Notes under the pieces: generated by a model | The model's input: the letters and a program-made list of their open reading frames with translations, nothing else | Told to the model about the DNA's origin: nothing | Database searches by the model: none | In this document: positions 26,352 through 36,300 of the stretch, piece after piece | Numbering within the stretch: the stretch's first letter is position 1 | Layout of the letters: each line of letters starts with the position of its first letter | Assembly: GCF_900605495.1 (NCBI RefSeq) | Contig: NZ_LR027602.1 | Span: 343,409 to 407,408 of the forward strand | Length of the DNA: 64,000 nt | Source: Bacilliculturomica massiliensis | GTDB taxonomy: Bacteria; Bacillota; Clostridia; Peptostreptococcales; Anaerovoracaceae | Reading direction: 5' to 3' | Position numbers and translations under genes: made by a program

Positions 26352-28598
26352 ATGGCCAGTGAAAATTTGGGGAAGCTGCAGTGCCACACAGAGGGGGAAA
26401 GGCTGACAGTGGGACTGCCGGGCACGGTCCATATGATATTTACCGTGGGCAGATGCGGGATCGACGACGGTGGGAGCGTCTGGTTTATCCGCCACGGGGT
26501 AACGGACTGGCAGGCGATCAACACGGTGGATGAGACCGCTATGGGATACAGTACGGTTTGGACCACCGGAGACGCCAGGGTCATCCTGAGACAGAGGGAG
26601 GGCATCAGGCCCTATGAGACGGCGGTGGCCGTTACTGTGCAGGACGGATGTCTCAGAGAAGGGGACAGGGTGGAAGTGATCCTCGGAGACAGAAGCAAGG
26701 GATCCCCCGGCATACTGACTCAGACGGTGGCTGAGGAGAACCACACGATCTTTGCAGCTGTGGACTCTGTGGGAAGCGGCCGGTTTGAAGAGGTCCATCC
26801 ACCCTGCCGTCTGTCCGTGGGAAATGGCGTCTGTGCCGACTTTCACGTCATTCTTCCTTCCACAGTCTATGAAAAGGAAGAGTTCGACATAAAACTTCGC
26901 GTCCTGGACAGCTACGGCAACCGCTGCGCGGACTTTGTCGGGGAGGTGCTTCTTCTGCCTGAGTCCGATTCTCCCATCGAGACCGAGGAGATCCGGATCG
27001 CCTTCCGCGCTTCGGACAGAGGCGTCAGGCGGGTGCGGGGAAAGATGACGGGAAGCGGAGTCTGCCGTTTACGGGCGGAACTTCCATATTACGGGTTGAA
27101 GACGATCAGCAACCCGTGCAGGACCATCAGCCGGGGAGAAAAGAAGTTGTTTTGGGGCGATATGCACGCGCAAAATCTCATGGGATCGGGAATCGGCTCC
27201 ATGGACGACTCACTGACTTTTGCAAAGGAAGTGGGTGCTCTGGATTTTACGGGATGGCAGGGAAACGACTTTGAAGTTTCCGAAGAAAACTGGAAAGAAG
27301 TGAGCGCCGCAGTGAAAGACTACCATGAAGACGGAAGTTTTGTGGTATTTCTCGGGTACGAGTGGTCGGGGATCACGGCAAACGGCGGCGATCACAATAT
27401 TTATTTCAGAAATGACGGGGAACAGATCTTTCGCTCGTCGGGCTGGCTGTGCAGAGAGCCGGGGCGATTTCTGTCCGACAGTCGGTTCAAGTCAGATACA
27501 GACCGCAATCCGGTCAGCGAACTCTGGCGGGAATTTGCGGGCAGAGACGACGTGATGGCCATACCCCATGTGGGCGGGCGCTTCGCAAATTTTGATTTTT
27601 TCAATGAGGAATTGACCAGCCTGATCGAGATCCACTCCCATCACGGTGTGTTTGAGTGGTTTCTGGAGGAGGCGGTCCGCAGAAACATGAAGGTGGGCTT
27701 CATCGCCGCCAGCGACGATCACACCTCGCGGGTGGGGCTCTCCTACCCCATGGGCGTAAACGAGAGCGGGATCGGCGCTACTTTCGATGTGAGATCCGGG
27801 CTGACGGCGGTCTGCGCGGAGGAGCTGACCAGAGAAGGACTGTGGAAAGCGTTTCGGACCAGATCCTGTTACGCCGCCACTGCGGCACGTATTTTGCTGG
27901 ATTTCAGCGTAGGCGGTTATTCCATGGGAAGCGAGGGACAGCTGACTGCGCCGCCGGAGATCCGGGTCTGTGTAAACGGCACCGCCCCTATCGACCGGAT
28001 CGAGATCTATCGGGGGCTGGAGCTGATCTGCAGCAGGAAACGCGATCCATTCCTCAGGGAGACCGAAGGCCGCAGAAGGATCAAGATCGTGTGGAGCGGC
28101 GTCCGCACAAAGTTTCGGAATAAATCCGTGGTGTGGACGGGGACCGTATATGTAAGAGGAGGTCTTGTGGCCGCCGCGGAGGACTATTCCATTGACAACC
28201 CTTTCGAGGGGATCCAGTCGCGAAGCGCACAGATCGTCAACTTCCGGTCGAAGACTTCGGGGGATGAGGACGGCATGATCCTGGATATCATACCTGCGGC
28301 CGGGATGGAAGAGGACTGCGAGATCATTTTCTCCAGCGCCCAGCGAACTGCTGTGGTGAGGCTGGGGGATTTGGCGGGAGAAGGTGTCACCATAGAGGTG
28401 GGAGATGTAAACAGGCGGATCCGGTTCACAGAGGAGGAGCCTGCCGTCGACTGGGAAGACACGTCTCTGTACGATATGGACGTCAAGTTCGTGGATCAGG
28501 AAAAAAAGGAAGGTCTGAACATCTATTATGCAAAAGTCTTTCAGAAAGATGGGAATCGGGCCTGGAGCTCACCGGTATTCATTCATTGTCATGCATAA
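26352..28598 (+). CDS. DUF3604-like metal-dependent (PHP-type) protein
   Basis: 748 residues from ATG 26352, chosen because AGGAGGGG lies eight bases before it. Residues about 10-270 form a beta-rich N-terminal region; from about 275 the DUF3604/PHP-like metal-site pattern appears: LFWGDMHAQ, DFTGWQGNDFE, GYEWSGITANGGDHNIYF, AIPHVGGR, LIEIHSHHG and FIAASDDHTSR. These clustered His/Asp residues suggest a divalent-metal hydrolase. No signal peptide is visible, so it is likely cytosolic. The family is poorly characterised and the reaction is unknown. It heads an operon with a YfcC-type carrier (21 nt away) and a TauE/SafE exporter, suggesting the three act on one imported substrate with an exported anion as product. 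Confidence 0.8.
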   Translation: MASENLGKLQCHTEGERLTVGLPGTVHMIFTVGRCGIDDGGSVWFIRHGVTDWQAINTVDETAMGYSTVWTTGDARVILRQREGIRPYETAVAVTVQDGCLREGDRVEVILGDRSKGSPGILTQTVAEENHTIFAAVDSVGSGRFEEVHPPCRLSVGNGVCADFHVILPSTVYEKEEFDIKLRVLDSYGNRCADFVGEVLLLPESDSPIETEEIRIAFRASDRGVRRVRGKMTGSGVCRLRAELPYYGLKTISNPCRTISRGEKKLFWGDMHAQNLMGSGIGSMDDSLTFAKEVGALDFTGWQGNDFEVSEENWKEVSAAVKDYHEDGSFVVFLGYEWSGITANGGDHNIYFRNDGEQIFRSSGWLCREPGRFLSDSRFKSDTDRNPVSELWREFAGRDDVMAIPHVGGRFANFDFFNEELTSLIEIHSHHGVFEWFLEEAVRRNMKVGFIAASDDHTSRVGLSYPMGVNESGIGATFDVRSGLTAVCAEELTREGLWKAFRTRSCYAATAARILLDFSVGGYSMGSEGQLTAPPEIRVCVNGTAPIDRIEIYRGLELICSRKRDPFLRETEGRRRIKIVWSGVRTKFRNKSVVWTGTVYVRGGLVAAAEDYSIDNPFEGIQSRSAQIVNFRSKTSGDEDGMILDIIPAAGMEEDCEIIFSSAQRTAVVRLGDLAGEGVTIEVGDVNRRIRFTEEEPAVDWEDTSLYDMDVKFVDQEKKEGLNIYYAKVFQKDGNRAWSSPVFIHCHA

Positions 28599-28619
28599 AA
28601 GAAAGGTGGGAGCTGCTGT

Positions 28620-30053
28620 GTGCACAGCAGAGAAAATATGACTACTTTAAATCAGAAAAAGAACGTGTGGGAAAATATACTGAACGCCTATGTTTTGATC
28701 GCGATTCTGATCGTTGTCAGCGCGGTAGTCACTTACGTGGTTCCGGCGGGGACCTATGAGCGGGTGGTGGACGCCGTCACAAATAAAACCGTGATCGACC
28801 CTCAGAGTTTTCAGTTTGTGGAGAATACGCCGGTAGGCGTTATGGATACCCTGCTTTCCATTCCGAGAGGCATGCAGGAGGCCGGTTCGATCATATTCTT
28901 CGTGTTCATCGTGGCAGGAGCTTTTGAAGTGCTCAACAGGACCGGCTTTACCGAGGCCTTTGTGAACGTGACGCTTCGGAAATTTGCCGGAAAGGAAAAG
29001 ATCCTTTTCCCCATCGTGGTCACCGTTCTGTCCTTTTTTGCAGCCACCATGGGCATGGCGGAGGAGGTGGTGATCTTCATTCCGATCCTTCTGGCGCTGT
29101 CAAAATCACTTGGATACGACGAGCTGGTAGCGGCGGGGCTGGCCTACTGCGGCATTCGGGCCGGCCATATCAATGGTATGATGAATCCTTTCAATGTGGG
29201 GATCGCCCAGAGTTTTGCGGAGCTGCCCCTTTATTCCGGCCTGTGGTACAGGAGCATCTGGTGCGTGATCACCATAGCGGCCACGTCGGTCATCCTCTGG
29301 CGGTACGCGGTCAAGATAAAAGCTGATCCCACGAAAAGTCTGATGTATGGTGTGAATCAGGATTGGGACACTGTAGATCTGCGGCAGCTGGAAAACTCAA
29401 AATTCACCCGGACGCATAAGATCTTGGGCGTCGCTTTGCTGGCCGTCTTCGCTTTGATCATTTTCGGCGTGATGAAATACGGCTGGTATCTGGACGAGAT
29501 CGCGGCGCTGTTTCTTGCTTTCGGCGTGGCCGTAGGCCTGATCGCCCGGTTTCAGGTGTCTGATATTGCAGAGCAGTTTCTGTCCGGCGCCAGAAGCGTA
29601 CTGGCGGGAGCGCTGGTCATCGGTATGGCCAGAGGGATCCTGGTAGTGCTTCAGGAAGGTCAGATCATTGACACAATCGTGTATTATGCTGCTGAACTGC
29701 TCTCGGGCACGCCTAAGGTGATCGCGGCCAACGGTATGTACGTGTTCCAGTGGCTGCTGAATCTCATCATTCCATCGGGCAGCGCCCAGGCGGCCACCAC
29801 GATGCCTATCATGACTCCCATTGCAGATGTACTGGGGATCAACCGTCAGGTAGCGGTCACGGCCTTCCACTATGGCGACGGCGTCACTAATCTGCTCACG
29901 CCGGCCTGTGGTCCGCTGATGACGTGTATCGCACTGGCCAAGGTCCCGTATATCAAATGGCTGAAGTGGGTGGTGCCCATGCTGATCGCCTGGACGCTTA
30001 TCGGTTTTGCGGCGGTGACCGGGGCGCAGCTGATCAACCTGGGACCTTTCTAA
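28620..30053 (+). CDS. YfcC/DcuC-type anaerobic C4-dicarboxylate or amino-acid carrier
   Basis: 477 residues with about 12 membrane segments. Family-like features: VVTYVVPAGTYERVVD after helix 1, FVFIVAGAFEVLNRTG, the conserved GMAEEVVIFIPILLAL, GIRAGHINGMMNPFNVGIAQ, and the substrate-loop PSGSAQAATTMPIMTPIADV with HYGDGVTNLLTPACGPLM. The start is GTG 28620 (RBS AAAGGTGGG nine bases upstream) or ATG 28638. Members of this superfamily import or exchange organic anions or peptides. The next gene starts one base after its stop, so production is coupled. Confidence 0.88.
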   Translation: MHSRENMTTLNQKKNVWENILNAYVLIAILIVVSAVVTYVVPAGTYERVVDAVTNKTVIDPQSFQFVENTPVGVMDTLLSIPRGMQEAGSIIFFVFIVAGAFEVLNRTGFTEAFVNVTLRKFAGKEKILFPIVVTVLSFFAATMGMAEEVVIFIPILLALSKSLGYDELVAAGLAYCGIRAGHINGMMNPFNVGIAQSFAELPLYSGLWYRSIWCVITIAATSVILWRYAVKIKADPTKSLMYGVNQDWDTVDLRQLENSKFTRTHKILGVALLAVFALIIFGVMKYGWYLDEIAALFLAFGVAVGLIARFQVSDIAEQFLSGARSVLAGALVIGMARGILVVLQEGQIIDTIVYYAAELLSGTPKVIAANGMYVFQWLLNLIIPSGSAQAATTMPIMTPIADVLGINRQVAVTAFHYGDGVTNLLTPACGPLMTCIALAKVPYIKWLKWVVPMLIAWTLIGFAAVTGAQLINLGPF

Positions 30054-30977
30054 ATGACCGGTATTCTGCTGTTTTCGTTCACGCTGTGCGCCACGGCGCT
30101 GGGAGGGATCGCGGGGCTGGGCGGCGGCATTCTCATCAAGCCCTTCCTCGATTTCATGGGATTGTTCAGCGTTGAGCAGACGAACCTGATCTCCGGGATC
30201 ACCGTGCTGTCCATGACGTCCGTGTCAATGGCCGCCCTCCTGTGGAATGCAGCCTGGAGCGTGGTCGGAGGGGGAACGCAGGGAGCGGGAAATGCAGCTG
30301 ATGCAGAAGGTGCGGCCAGCCCTGCAGCCCCAGTCAATAGAACGGGCGGAAGCGTGGATATGGCCGCGGTCCTTCTGCTCTCGGCCGGTTCCGTGGCGGG
30401 GGGCGCTGCCGGAAACCGGCTGTTTTCCCTGACTGTGAGCCGCCTGGGAGGGGAACTCTGCAGCGTACTGCAGTCAGCGCTCCTGCTGCTGACTGTGCTG
30501 TTCATTCTGTGGGCTGCGATTAAAGAGAGAAACACGACCCTTCACAAGATCCTGAGATCGAACGGGGACGGAAAGGCTGCGGCGCTTGGCGGCCGCGGCG
30601 CTGAGACTGGGATCGGACTGGTCCTGGGTCTCTTTTCCTCCTTTCTGGGGATCGGCGGGGGACCGGTGAACGTGATCGTGCTCCGGAGACTGTTTGCTCT
30701 GGATATGAAGGCCGCCGCCCGTACCTCACTGTATCTGATCTTTTTCGCCCAGGCCGCCAATCTGGCTGCGTCTGCTCTGGTACAGGGCGTTCACGTGGAA
30801 GATAAAAAGGCGCTGGCGATGTTTATGGCTGCGGGGATCATGGGGGGCATGATCGGAAAAGCATGTTCCGGGAGAATCAGCGAAGGGGCGGTGAGGAAGA
30901 CATACCTCTTTCTGCTCGGGGTGATTCTGGTCATGGTCTGCGCCACTCTGACGGGAACGCTCAGACAGGTCCTTTGA
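30054..30977 (+). CDS. TauE/SafE-family anion exporter
   Basis: 307 residues with about eight hydrophobic helices and two related halves, each with a glycine-rich start (GGIAGLGGGILIKPFLDFMG and GLFSSFLGIGGGPVNVIVLR), the hallmark of the TauE/SafE family. Members export sulfite, sulfoacetate or related organosulfur anions, though many are uncharacterised. ATG 30054 directly follows the stop of the carrier gene. Within this operon it may remove sulfite or another anion produced by the DUF3604 protein; this is inference. A terminator follows at 31005. Confidence 0.85.
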   Translation: MTGILLFSFTLCATALGGIAGLGGGILIKPFLDFMGLFSVEQTNLISGITVLSMTSVSMAALLWNAAWSVVGGGTQGAGNAADAEGAASPAAPVNRTGGSVDMAAVLLLSAGSVAGGAAGNRLFSLTVSRLGGELCSVLQSALLLLTVLFILWAAIKERNTTLHKILRSNGDGKAAALGGRGAETGIGLVLGLFSSFLGIGGGPVNVIVLRRLFALDMKAAARTSLYLIFFAQAANLAASALVQGVHVEDKKALAMFMAAGIMGGMIGKACSGRISEGAVRKTYLFLLGVILVMVCATLTGTLRQVL

Positions 30978-31004
30978 ATTCCGGCGGTTTCAAAGATCAA
31001 AGGC

Positions 31005-31036
31005 AAGGGAGGGTGCTCGCGCATCCTTCCTTTTAT
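31005..31036 (+). terminator. Terminator after TauE/SafE gene
   Basis: AAGGGAGGGTGC (31005-31016) pairs with GCATCCTTCCTT (31021-31032, two G-U pairs) around a four-base loop, ending in a T-run. Confidence 0.75.
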
Positions 31037-31123
31037 ATTAAAATCCAAAAACCTATCGTGAAACATGATATCTGAGGATCGGCCAAACCGCCATGAACGC
31101 CGCCGGAAACAAGCTTCTTTCAG

Positions 31124-31152
31124 TTGTGGATCTTGAACGATCAGGTTATAAT
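31124..31152 (+). promoter_or_regulatory. Sigma-A-type promoter of AlbA_2 gene
   Basis: TTGTGG (31124-31129), 17-bp spacer and a perfect TATAAT (31147-31152), about 55 bp before the ATG at 31209. Confidence 0.65.
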
Positions 31153-31208
31153 AAAAACAGCTCGATAGACGAACCGTTGAATATTGCCGAAGTGGAATGG
31201 AGATTGGG

Positions 31209-32519
31209 ATGAAGGTCGAAAATGCCAGAGTTGAATACAAATCGATCATCAACGATAAGTTTGAGAAAACGGTGGTTGGCTTTCTGAACAGTAAAGAGGG
31301 AGGCATTTTTTACATTGGCGTAGACAATACGGGTGAACCAGTACCCTGTGTGGATATCGACAGTGTTCAATTGCAGGCCATCAATCGGATCCGGGATGGA
31401 ATTCTGCCTGCGACCCTGGGATTGTTTGATGTGGATATTGAGACGATTCAGGATGTGGAGACAGTGAAGATAACAATTTCCAGCGGACCGGCAAAGCCTT
31501 ATTATATTAAGAGCCGTGGAATGTCGCCAAGCGGATGCTTTATCAGAACCGGCGGCGCGACGGAACCGATGAATGAGGACATGATCTCACTGATGTACGG
31601 CAGGAGGGTGGCCAGCACATTGGGAACGCTGACGTCGCCGAGACAGGATCTGACGTTTAAGCAGCTGAAGATCTATTATGAAGAGAACGGATTTGAACTG
31701 AACGATCAATTTAAAAGGAATCTGGAGCTGCTCAACGAAGAAGGAAAATATAATCTTCTGGCATATCTGCTGGCCGACAGCAACGGCGTGTCCATCAAAG
31801 TTGCCAAATACAGTGGGACGGATAAGGTGGATCTGATCGAAAATGAAGAGTACGGATATTGCTCCCTGCTGAAAGCGGCATTCAGCGTGCTGGATAAGCT
31901 CAGGATAGAAAACACAACATTTGCGAAGATCACGGCGGGAGCCAGATTTGAACAGAAGCTGGTGGATGAGGTGGCCCTGCGGGAGACGGTGATCAACGCC
32001 ATGGTGCACAATGACTACACAAAGCTGGTTCCGCCGGTCGTAGAGATATTCTCAGATCGAATGGAAATAACGTCTTATGGAGGTCTGGTGGCAGGGCTGA
32101 GCAGGGAAGACTTTTTTAACTGTTATTCGATCCCGAGAAACCGGGAGCTGATGCGCGTGTTTAAGGATGTTCATCTGGTGGAGCAGCTGGGTTCCGGAAT
32201 GGGACGAATTTTAAAAGCGTACGATTCTTCGGTGTTTCTAATAACTGATCATTTCATAAAGGTAAGATTACCTTTCGCTCACGCGCCGCAGCGGAAAAAG
32301 AAGTTGGCAGAAGAAATGGCAGAAGAAATGGCAGAAGAAATGGCAGAAGAAATCCTGCGTCTGCTGGAAAAAGATGATCTGCTCACGTTAAAAGCTTTGG
32401 CAGCTGCATTGCACGTATCTGAACGGACGGTCAGCAGGAGAGTGGCGGAACTGAAAGGTCTTGGAATGCTGGAACATCTCGGCTCTACGAAGAAGGGGCG
32501 CTGGAGAGTCAAACGATAG
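31209..32519 (+). CDS. AlbA_2/divergent ATPase transcriptional regulator
   Basis: 436 residues from ATG 31209 (GGAG six bases upstream; ATG 31197 is possible). The N-terminal AlbA_2 (Schlafen-like, formerly AAA_4) domain shows VEYKSIINDKFEKTVVGFLN and EGGIFYIGVDNTGEPV. The central part matches the HATPase_c_4-type domain (RETVINAMVHNDYTKLV; EITSYGGLVAG; LVEQLGSGMGRILKAY). Four tandem AEEM units (a coiled-coil-like spacer coded by a 12-bp DNA repeat) lead to a C-terminal winged HTH (LTLKALAAALHVSERTVSRR). These proteins are common in anaerobes and their roles are poorly known; DNA binding is likely. The gene is monocistronic between two terminators. Palindromes with CGTGAAA cores lie on both sides. 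Confidence 0.85.
   Translation: MKVENARVEYKSIINDKFEKTVVGFLNSKEGGIFYIGVDNTGEPVPCVDIDSVQLQAINRIRDGILPATLGLFDVDIETIQDVETVKITISSGPAKPYYIKSRGMSPSGCFIRTGGATEPMNEDMISLMYGRRVASTLGTLTSPRQDLTFKQLKIYYEENGFELNDQFKRNLELLNEEGKYNLLAYLLADSNGVSIKVAKYSGTDKVDLIENEEYGYCSLLKAAFSVLDKLRIENTTFAKITAGARFEQKLVDEVALRETVINAMVHNDYTKLVPPVVEIFSDRMEITSYGGLVAGLSREDFFNCYSIPRNRELMRVFKDVHLVEQLGSGMGRILKAYDSSVFLITDHFIKVRLPFAHAPQRKKKLAEEMAEEMAEEMAEEILRLLEKDDLLTLKALAAALHVSERTVSRRVAELKGLGMLEHLGSTKKGRWRVKR
32306..32353 (+). repeat. 4 x 12-bp in-frame tandem repeat
   Basis: ggcagaagaaat is repeated four times and codes for AEEM units between the ATPase-like and HTH domains. Copy-number change would lengthen the linker by four residues without breaking the frame. 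Confidence 0.85.
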
Positions 32520-32533
32520 AATTGAAATGCAGG

Positions 32534-32574
32534 AAAGCTCGCTGTAATCACAAAGATAACAGCGGGCTTTTTTG
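32534..32574 (+). terminator. Terminator of AlbA_2 gene
   Basis: AAAGCTCGCTGT (32534-32545) pairs with ACAGCGGGCTTT (32559-32570, one G-U pair), followed by TTT. Confidence 0.75.
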
Positions 32575-32623
32575 ATCGTCTTTCAGGAATTGATCGAACA
32601 GGAATTAACACAGAGAAAGAAAC

Positions 32624-32668
32624 AAAAAGCGTTCGTGAAATATGTTATTTCACGAACGCTTTTTTTCT
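32624..32668. terminator. Strong bidirectional terminator-like hairpin
   Basis: Perfect 18-bp arms AAAAAGCGTTCGTGAAAT (32624-32641) and its complement (32647-32664), five-base loop, then further T residues. The inner CGTGAAAT half-site recurs at 33006-33032. Confidence 0.8.
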
Positions 32669-33005
32669 CTTTTTACATCCTTAGTATAGACAAATTTCAT
32701 CTTTTTGTAAAGGATTATTGTCATTTTTGATCACAATATCGACAAAAAGGGATTTTTTTCATACGAATTTGTGATCGAAGATCAGGGGCGTTACCAATTT
32801 ATCCCTATTTCTGCTGCACATAAAAATAATAAGCCGTCAAATTCGCCGTCAAAACTCTGGTTTCATGAGGGCCTGCCACCGTTGAAATTTAAGGGATGCA
32901 AGGGCGGGGCGTTTCGTATGTTGTCTTGGACACGTTATTTATAAGCCGTCAGAATAAGCCGTCAAAAAAATTGAATCCCTGTGATTGCAATGCCTGGAGG
33001 GCGAA

Positions 33006-33032
33006 ATTCGTGAAATAACATATATCACGAAT
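33006..33032. repeat. ATTCGTGAAATA inverted repeat
   Basis: ATTCGTGAAATA and ATATCACGAAT face each other across a short spacer. The same half-site occurs in the hairpin at 32624 and, in variant form (ATCGTGAAACATGATAT), upstream of the AlbA_2 gene near 31055. It is a candidate operator. Confidence 0.45.
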
Positions 33033-33070
33033 CAAGACAAGTATTTTCGCTCTTTTATCAGCTCATCCGA

Positions 33071-33167
33071 CGGCCGGCTCACGCCGGCCGCTGAGATAAG
33101 GGACGCTCACGGACCCACATCTGTGAGCGTTCAGAAGAGGCGAGCCGGCGGTCCCCACAGCCGCCGG
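33071..33167 (+). other. Structured leader with three hairpins before arylsulfotransferase gene
   Basis: Three successive stems: CGGCCGGC/GCCGGCCG (33071-33078, 33083-33090), ACGCTCAC/GTGAGCGT (33103-33110, 33123-33130) and CCGGCGG/CCGCCGG (33145-33151, 33161-33167). They lie 160-260 nt before the start codon. No known riboswitch consensus was recognised. Confidence 0.45.
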
Positions 33168-33328
33168 TATTCTGTCTCTCCGCCGGATGTGAAGGGAATG
33201 GAAGAAACGATGCAGACAGAGGCGGCATATTCGCGCCGCATTTAGATAAGAAGGAGTTAGCGGGCGGCTGAGCGGCGATATGGTATTGCCCCCGACCGCG
33301 GTAAGTGTGAGGAAGGTGAGAGAGAAGT

Positions 33329-36300
33329 ATGAGCAACAGAGGTAAGGCAGCGGGAAAAAGGGGACGCAGTCCGGCGGGACGGCGGGTGTTGGCACTGGCC
33401 CTGAGCCTGGCGGTGGCCTGCGGGATGGCCGGACCGGCCGGCGGAGCCTTCGCCTGGGGAGCGGAAAGCGATTCTGGAAGTCTGGAGGGTCTTGGGGATC
33501 TGGGACAGGCTTATCTGGCGGAGAGTGGATCGGGCGGGAACGCAGAGACAGAGGGCCTGCTGAGCGATGAGGTCAGCCTCTTTCAGTCGGTGGACGGCGC
33601 GGATCTGCGGACTTACGCTGCCCAGGCGGACTGGTATCTGGGCGTCAACGGCATGGAGACGGCGAAACGGTTGTATACGGAGCAGCAGACCACGGATTAC
33701 GGTGGAAATGTGGTCATCGTGCCCCACGAAAACACGCCCTCCGCTCTCCGGCCCAATTACGTCATCATCGATCTGGCGCTGACCAAAACCGTGGCCGGCG
33801 GGGCGAGCTTTGCCGCGGATCAGATGGTGCTGACGGTGAATGGAACGGCTTATGAACGACTTCTGTCGGACGGCTTTCTGACCAACCACAACTACACGGC
33901 ATTCCCTAATACGGAGGTACTGGCCGGAAGCAAGACGGGAGACGTGGTGTTCGAGGTAACAGATGTGGACGCGGCGGTCATCGACGCAGGCTGGAAGGCA
34001 GGGATGGAAAGCGGGACGATCTCGCTGACGGCGGGTCCTGTGACCGGCGTTCCGGCGGAGGTCAACGAGGACCAGATGACTGCGGTGCCGCTGGGAGGGT
34101 ATCTGGTGGATCAACAGTTTCAGGCGGAGCTGGACCTGCTTGCTACCTACAAGAGCGGTACGTATACCATTGAAAATCCTTTATTTGTCCGTGACCCTTA
34201 CGATATCACGCCGCTGACGGGAATCGCCATGTTCCAGACAGCCCAGGAGGCGTCCGCTGTGGAGGTGACCATCCGCGGACAGGACGGCGACGCCGACACA
34301 GTGTATCAGGTGGAGACCAGCGGGACGACCCATCAGATCCCGATTTATATGCTCTATGCGGGCTGTCAGAACACCATCGCGCTGCGGGCCCTGGACGCCG
34401 CCGGAAATCAGACGGCGGCAAGCGGAGATATCTCCAATGGACAGACGGACACCAGCGGAGTATCCGGATACGAGACGGTGACAGTGACGGCTCAGAGCGA
34501 GCTGCCCATGGAACCGGGTTTTACTCTGTTATGGACTGAGCACATGACCGTCATCGACGCTACGGGAAAACCGCGCTGGTATCAGAGCATGGGAGTGGGA
34601 GGCGAGTCGGGAGCCAATCTGCTGACGGACCGGGGAACCATCTATTTTACGGACCGCTGCAACGGCAGAGTGGGAAATCCCTCCATAGTCTACGAGATGA
34701 ACTGGAGCGGCAAGATCATCGCCCAGTATTTATACAAAGGAGATTCGGACGGATATCCGGACGCCCATCACGATCTGGCAGAGAGCGCGGACGGATCACA
34801 GATCCTGTACGGGATCAACAATGATATCGCCAGCAACGCCATCCGGGTGGTGGATAAGAACACGGGAGCAAGCATCAAAAAGCTGAGAATGTCTGCCATC
34901 GTCACGAAGACAGCGTCAGGGGACTGGTCTCATTTGAACACGATCACTATGCTGCCCGATGAACCGGGGGTCTATCTGCTTTCCCTGAGGAATCAGGATC
35001 TGGTCATGAAGTATGATCTGGACAACGACAACGTGATATGGGCTTTTTCGCCGAAGAAGGAGTATCACGAGGCGAATAATCCAAAACTGGCGGGAAAGAT
35101 GATCACGCTGGACACGGCCACGGCAGACAGGAATGGCCAGCCCGCGGCGTATTTCTATCACCAGCACGAGATCACCATGCTTCCGGATCAGGACGGCGAC
35201 AGCGGCACCGAAGATATTCTGCTGTTCGACAATCAGCTGACCGGACCGGGACAGGGGAGCTACAGCCGCGTGGTGCATTACCGCATCGATCTGGCAAGTA
35301 AGACAGCGCGGCAGATCTACTCTGCGAAGCAGGCGTACAGCTCCTATTACGGAGGAGCGGAGCTTCTGACGGAGACGGGGAATTACACAGCTACCGGAGC
35401 ATCAAAGGTTTACACCCAGTATTCTCCCACCGGAGAGACCGTGTTCAGCGCGGTAGCTTCTGGGCTGATTTTCAGGAGCTTTCAGGTAAACTGCGGAGAC
35501 ATGACCAGAGGTTATATACCGCTGGGAACCCTGAGGGGAAAGGCTTTTATGAGACTGGGAGAGGAGACGCCCTTCGTAAAATACCAGTTGACCGCCAAGC
35601 CGGCCGCTGAAGCCGTCGCGGCGATCGAACAGATCGCGGTCCACGGTCAGCAGCTCATGCTGAAGGGCAGCGCGTCCTACAGCAGCGCGACGGCAAAGAA
35701 AAGCGTTCAGCTGATCGCCGACGACGGAAAAAATCAATACTGTTGGCCGCTGATCAGCGCCAGCACCGCAGACGTCTTCGACAATACGGTAAAAACCGCC
35801 GTTCCGCTTTCACTGGGCGGTCTGCCTCAGGGCAGATACAACCTGGGGATCCGGGTGGAAGAGAGCGGAACAGAGGCTTACTGGGCCAGCCGTTATTATC
35901 TGGAAAAAGGCGGTTCTATCCAGGTGTCGCAGAGCGACGACGTGGGACAGCGGGAGGTTGTAGAGGAACTGATCGCCAAGGCCAAGGATCCTGACAACAC
36001 GCTGACCAATCCGGTGGTGCTGGTCAATCCATTTGGAAAAGCGCCGCTGTCGGGCATGGCGGCCTTCCACACGGCGAGAGCCTGCAACGTACGCGTGACG
36101 GTAAAGGGCAAGCCTGCCGGCGGCGACGAGGTGCCAGCGGATGTGACATATGAGATATCTGGCGGAAAAACCACGGATCACGTGATCCCGCTGATCGGTC
36201 TGTATGAGAATTACAACAACACGGTCGTTTTGGAAGCCGGCGGTCAGACCGCGGTGGTCCGGGTGAAGGTTGGAGAGATCAATCAGGATCATATCAGAGC

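Larger units (their letters stand above)
32520..33328. other. 800-bp noncoding region rich in palindromes
   Basis: After the AlbA_2 terminator the stretch holds an 18-bp palindrome (32624-32664), four GCCGTCA motifs (about 32833-32970), a second CGTGAAATA dyad (33006-33032) and three hairpins (33071-33167). A possible 86-codon frame at 32985 has no supporting RBS or homology by eye. I see no convincing gene. Confidence 0.6.

Noticed and set aside
32831-32970. Four GCCGTCA repeats as a possible CRISPR or iteron array
   Set aside because: The units are short, irregularly spaced and without constant-length spacers; no cas or rep gene is nearby.
32985-33245. Possible 86-residue protein before the arylsulfotransferase gene
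   Set aside because: No RBS, no recognisable motif, and it runs through three hairpins; more likely leader RNA.
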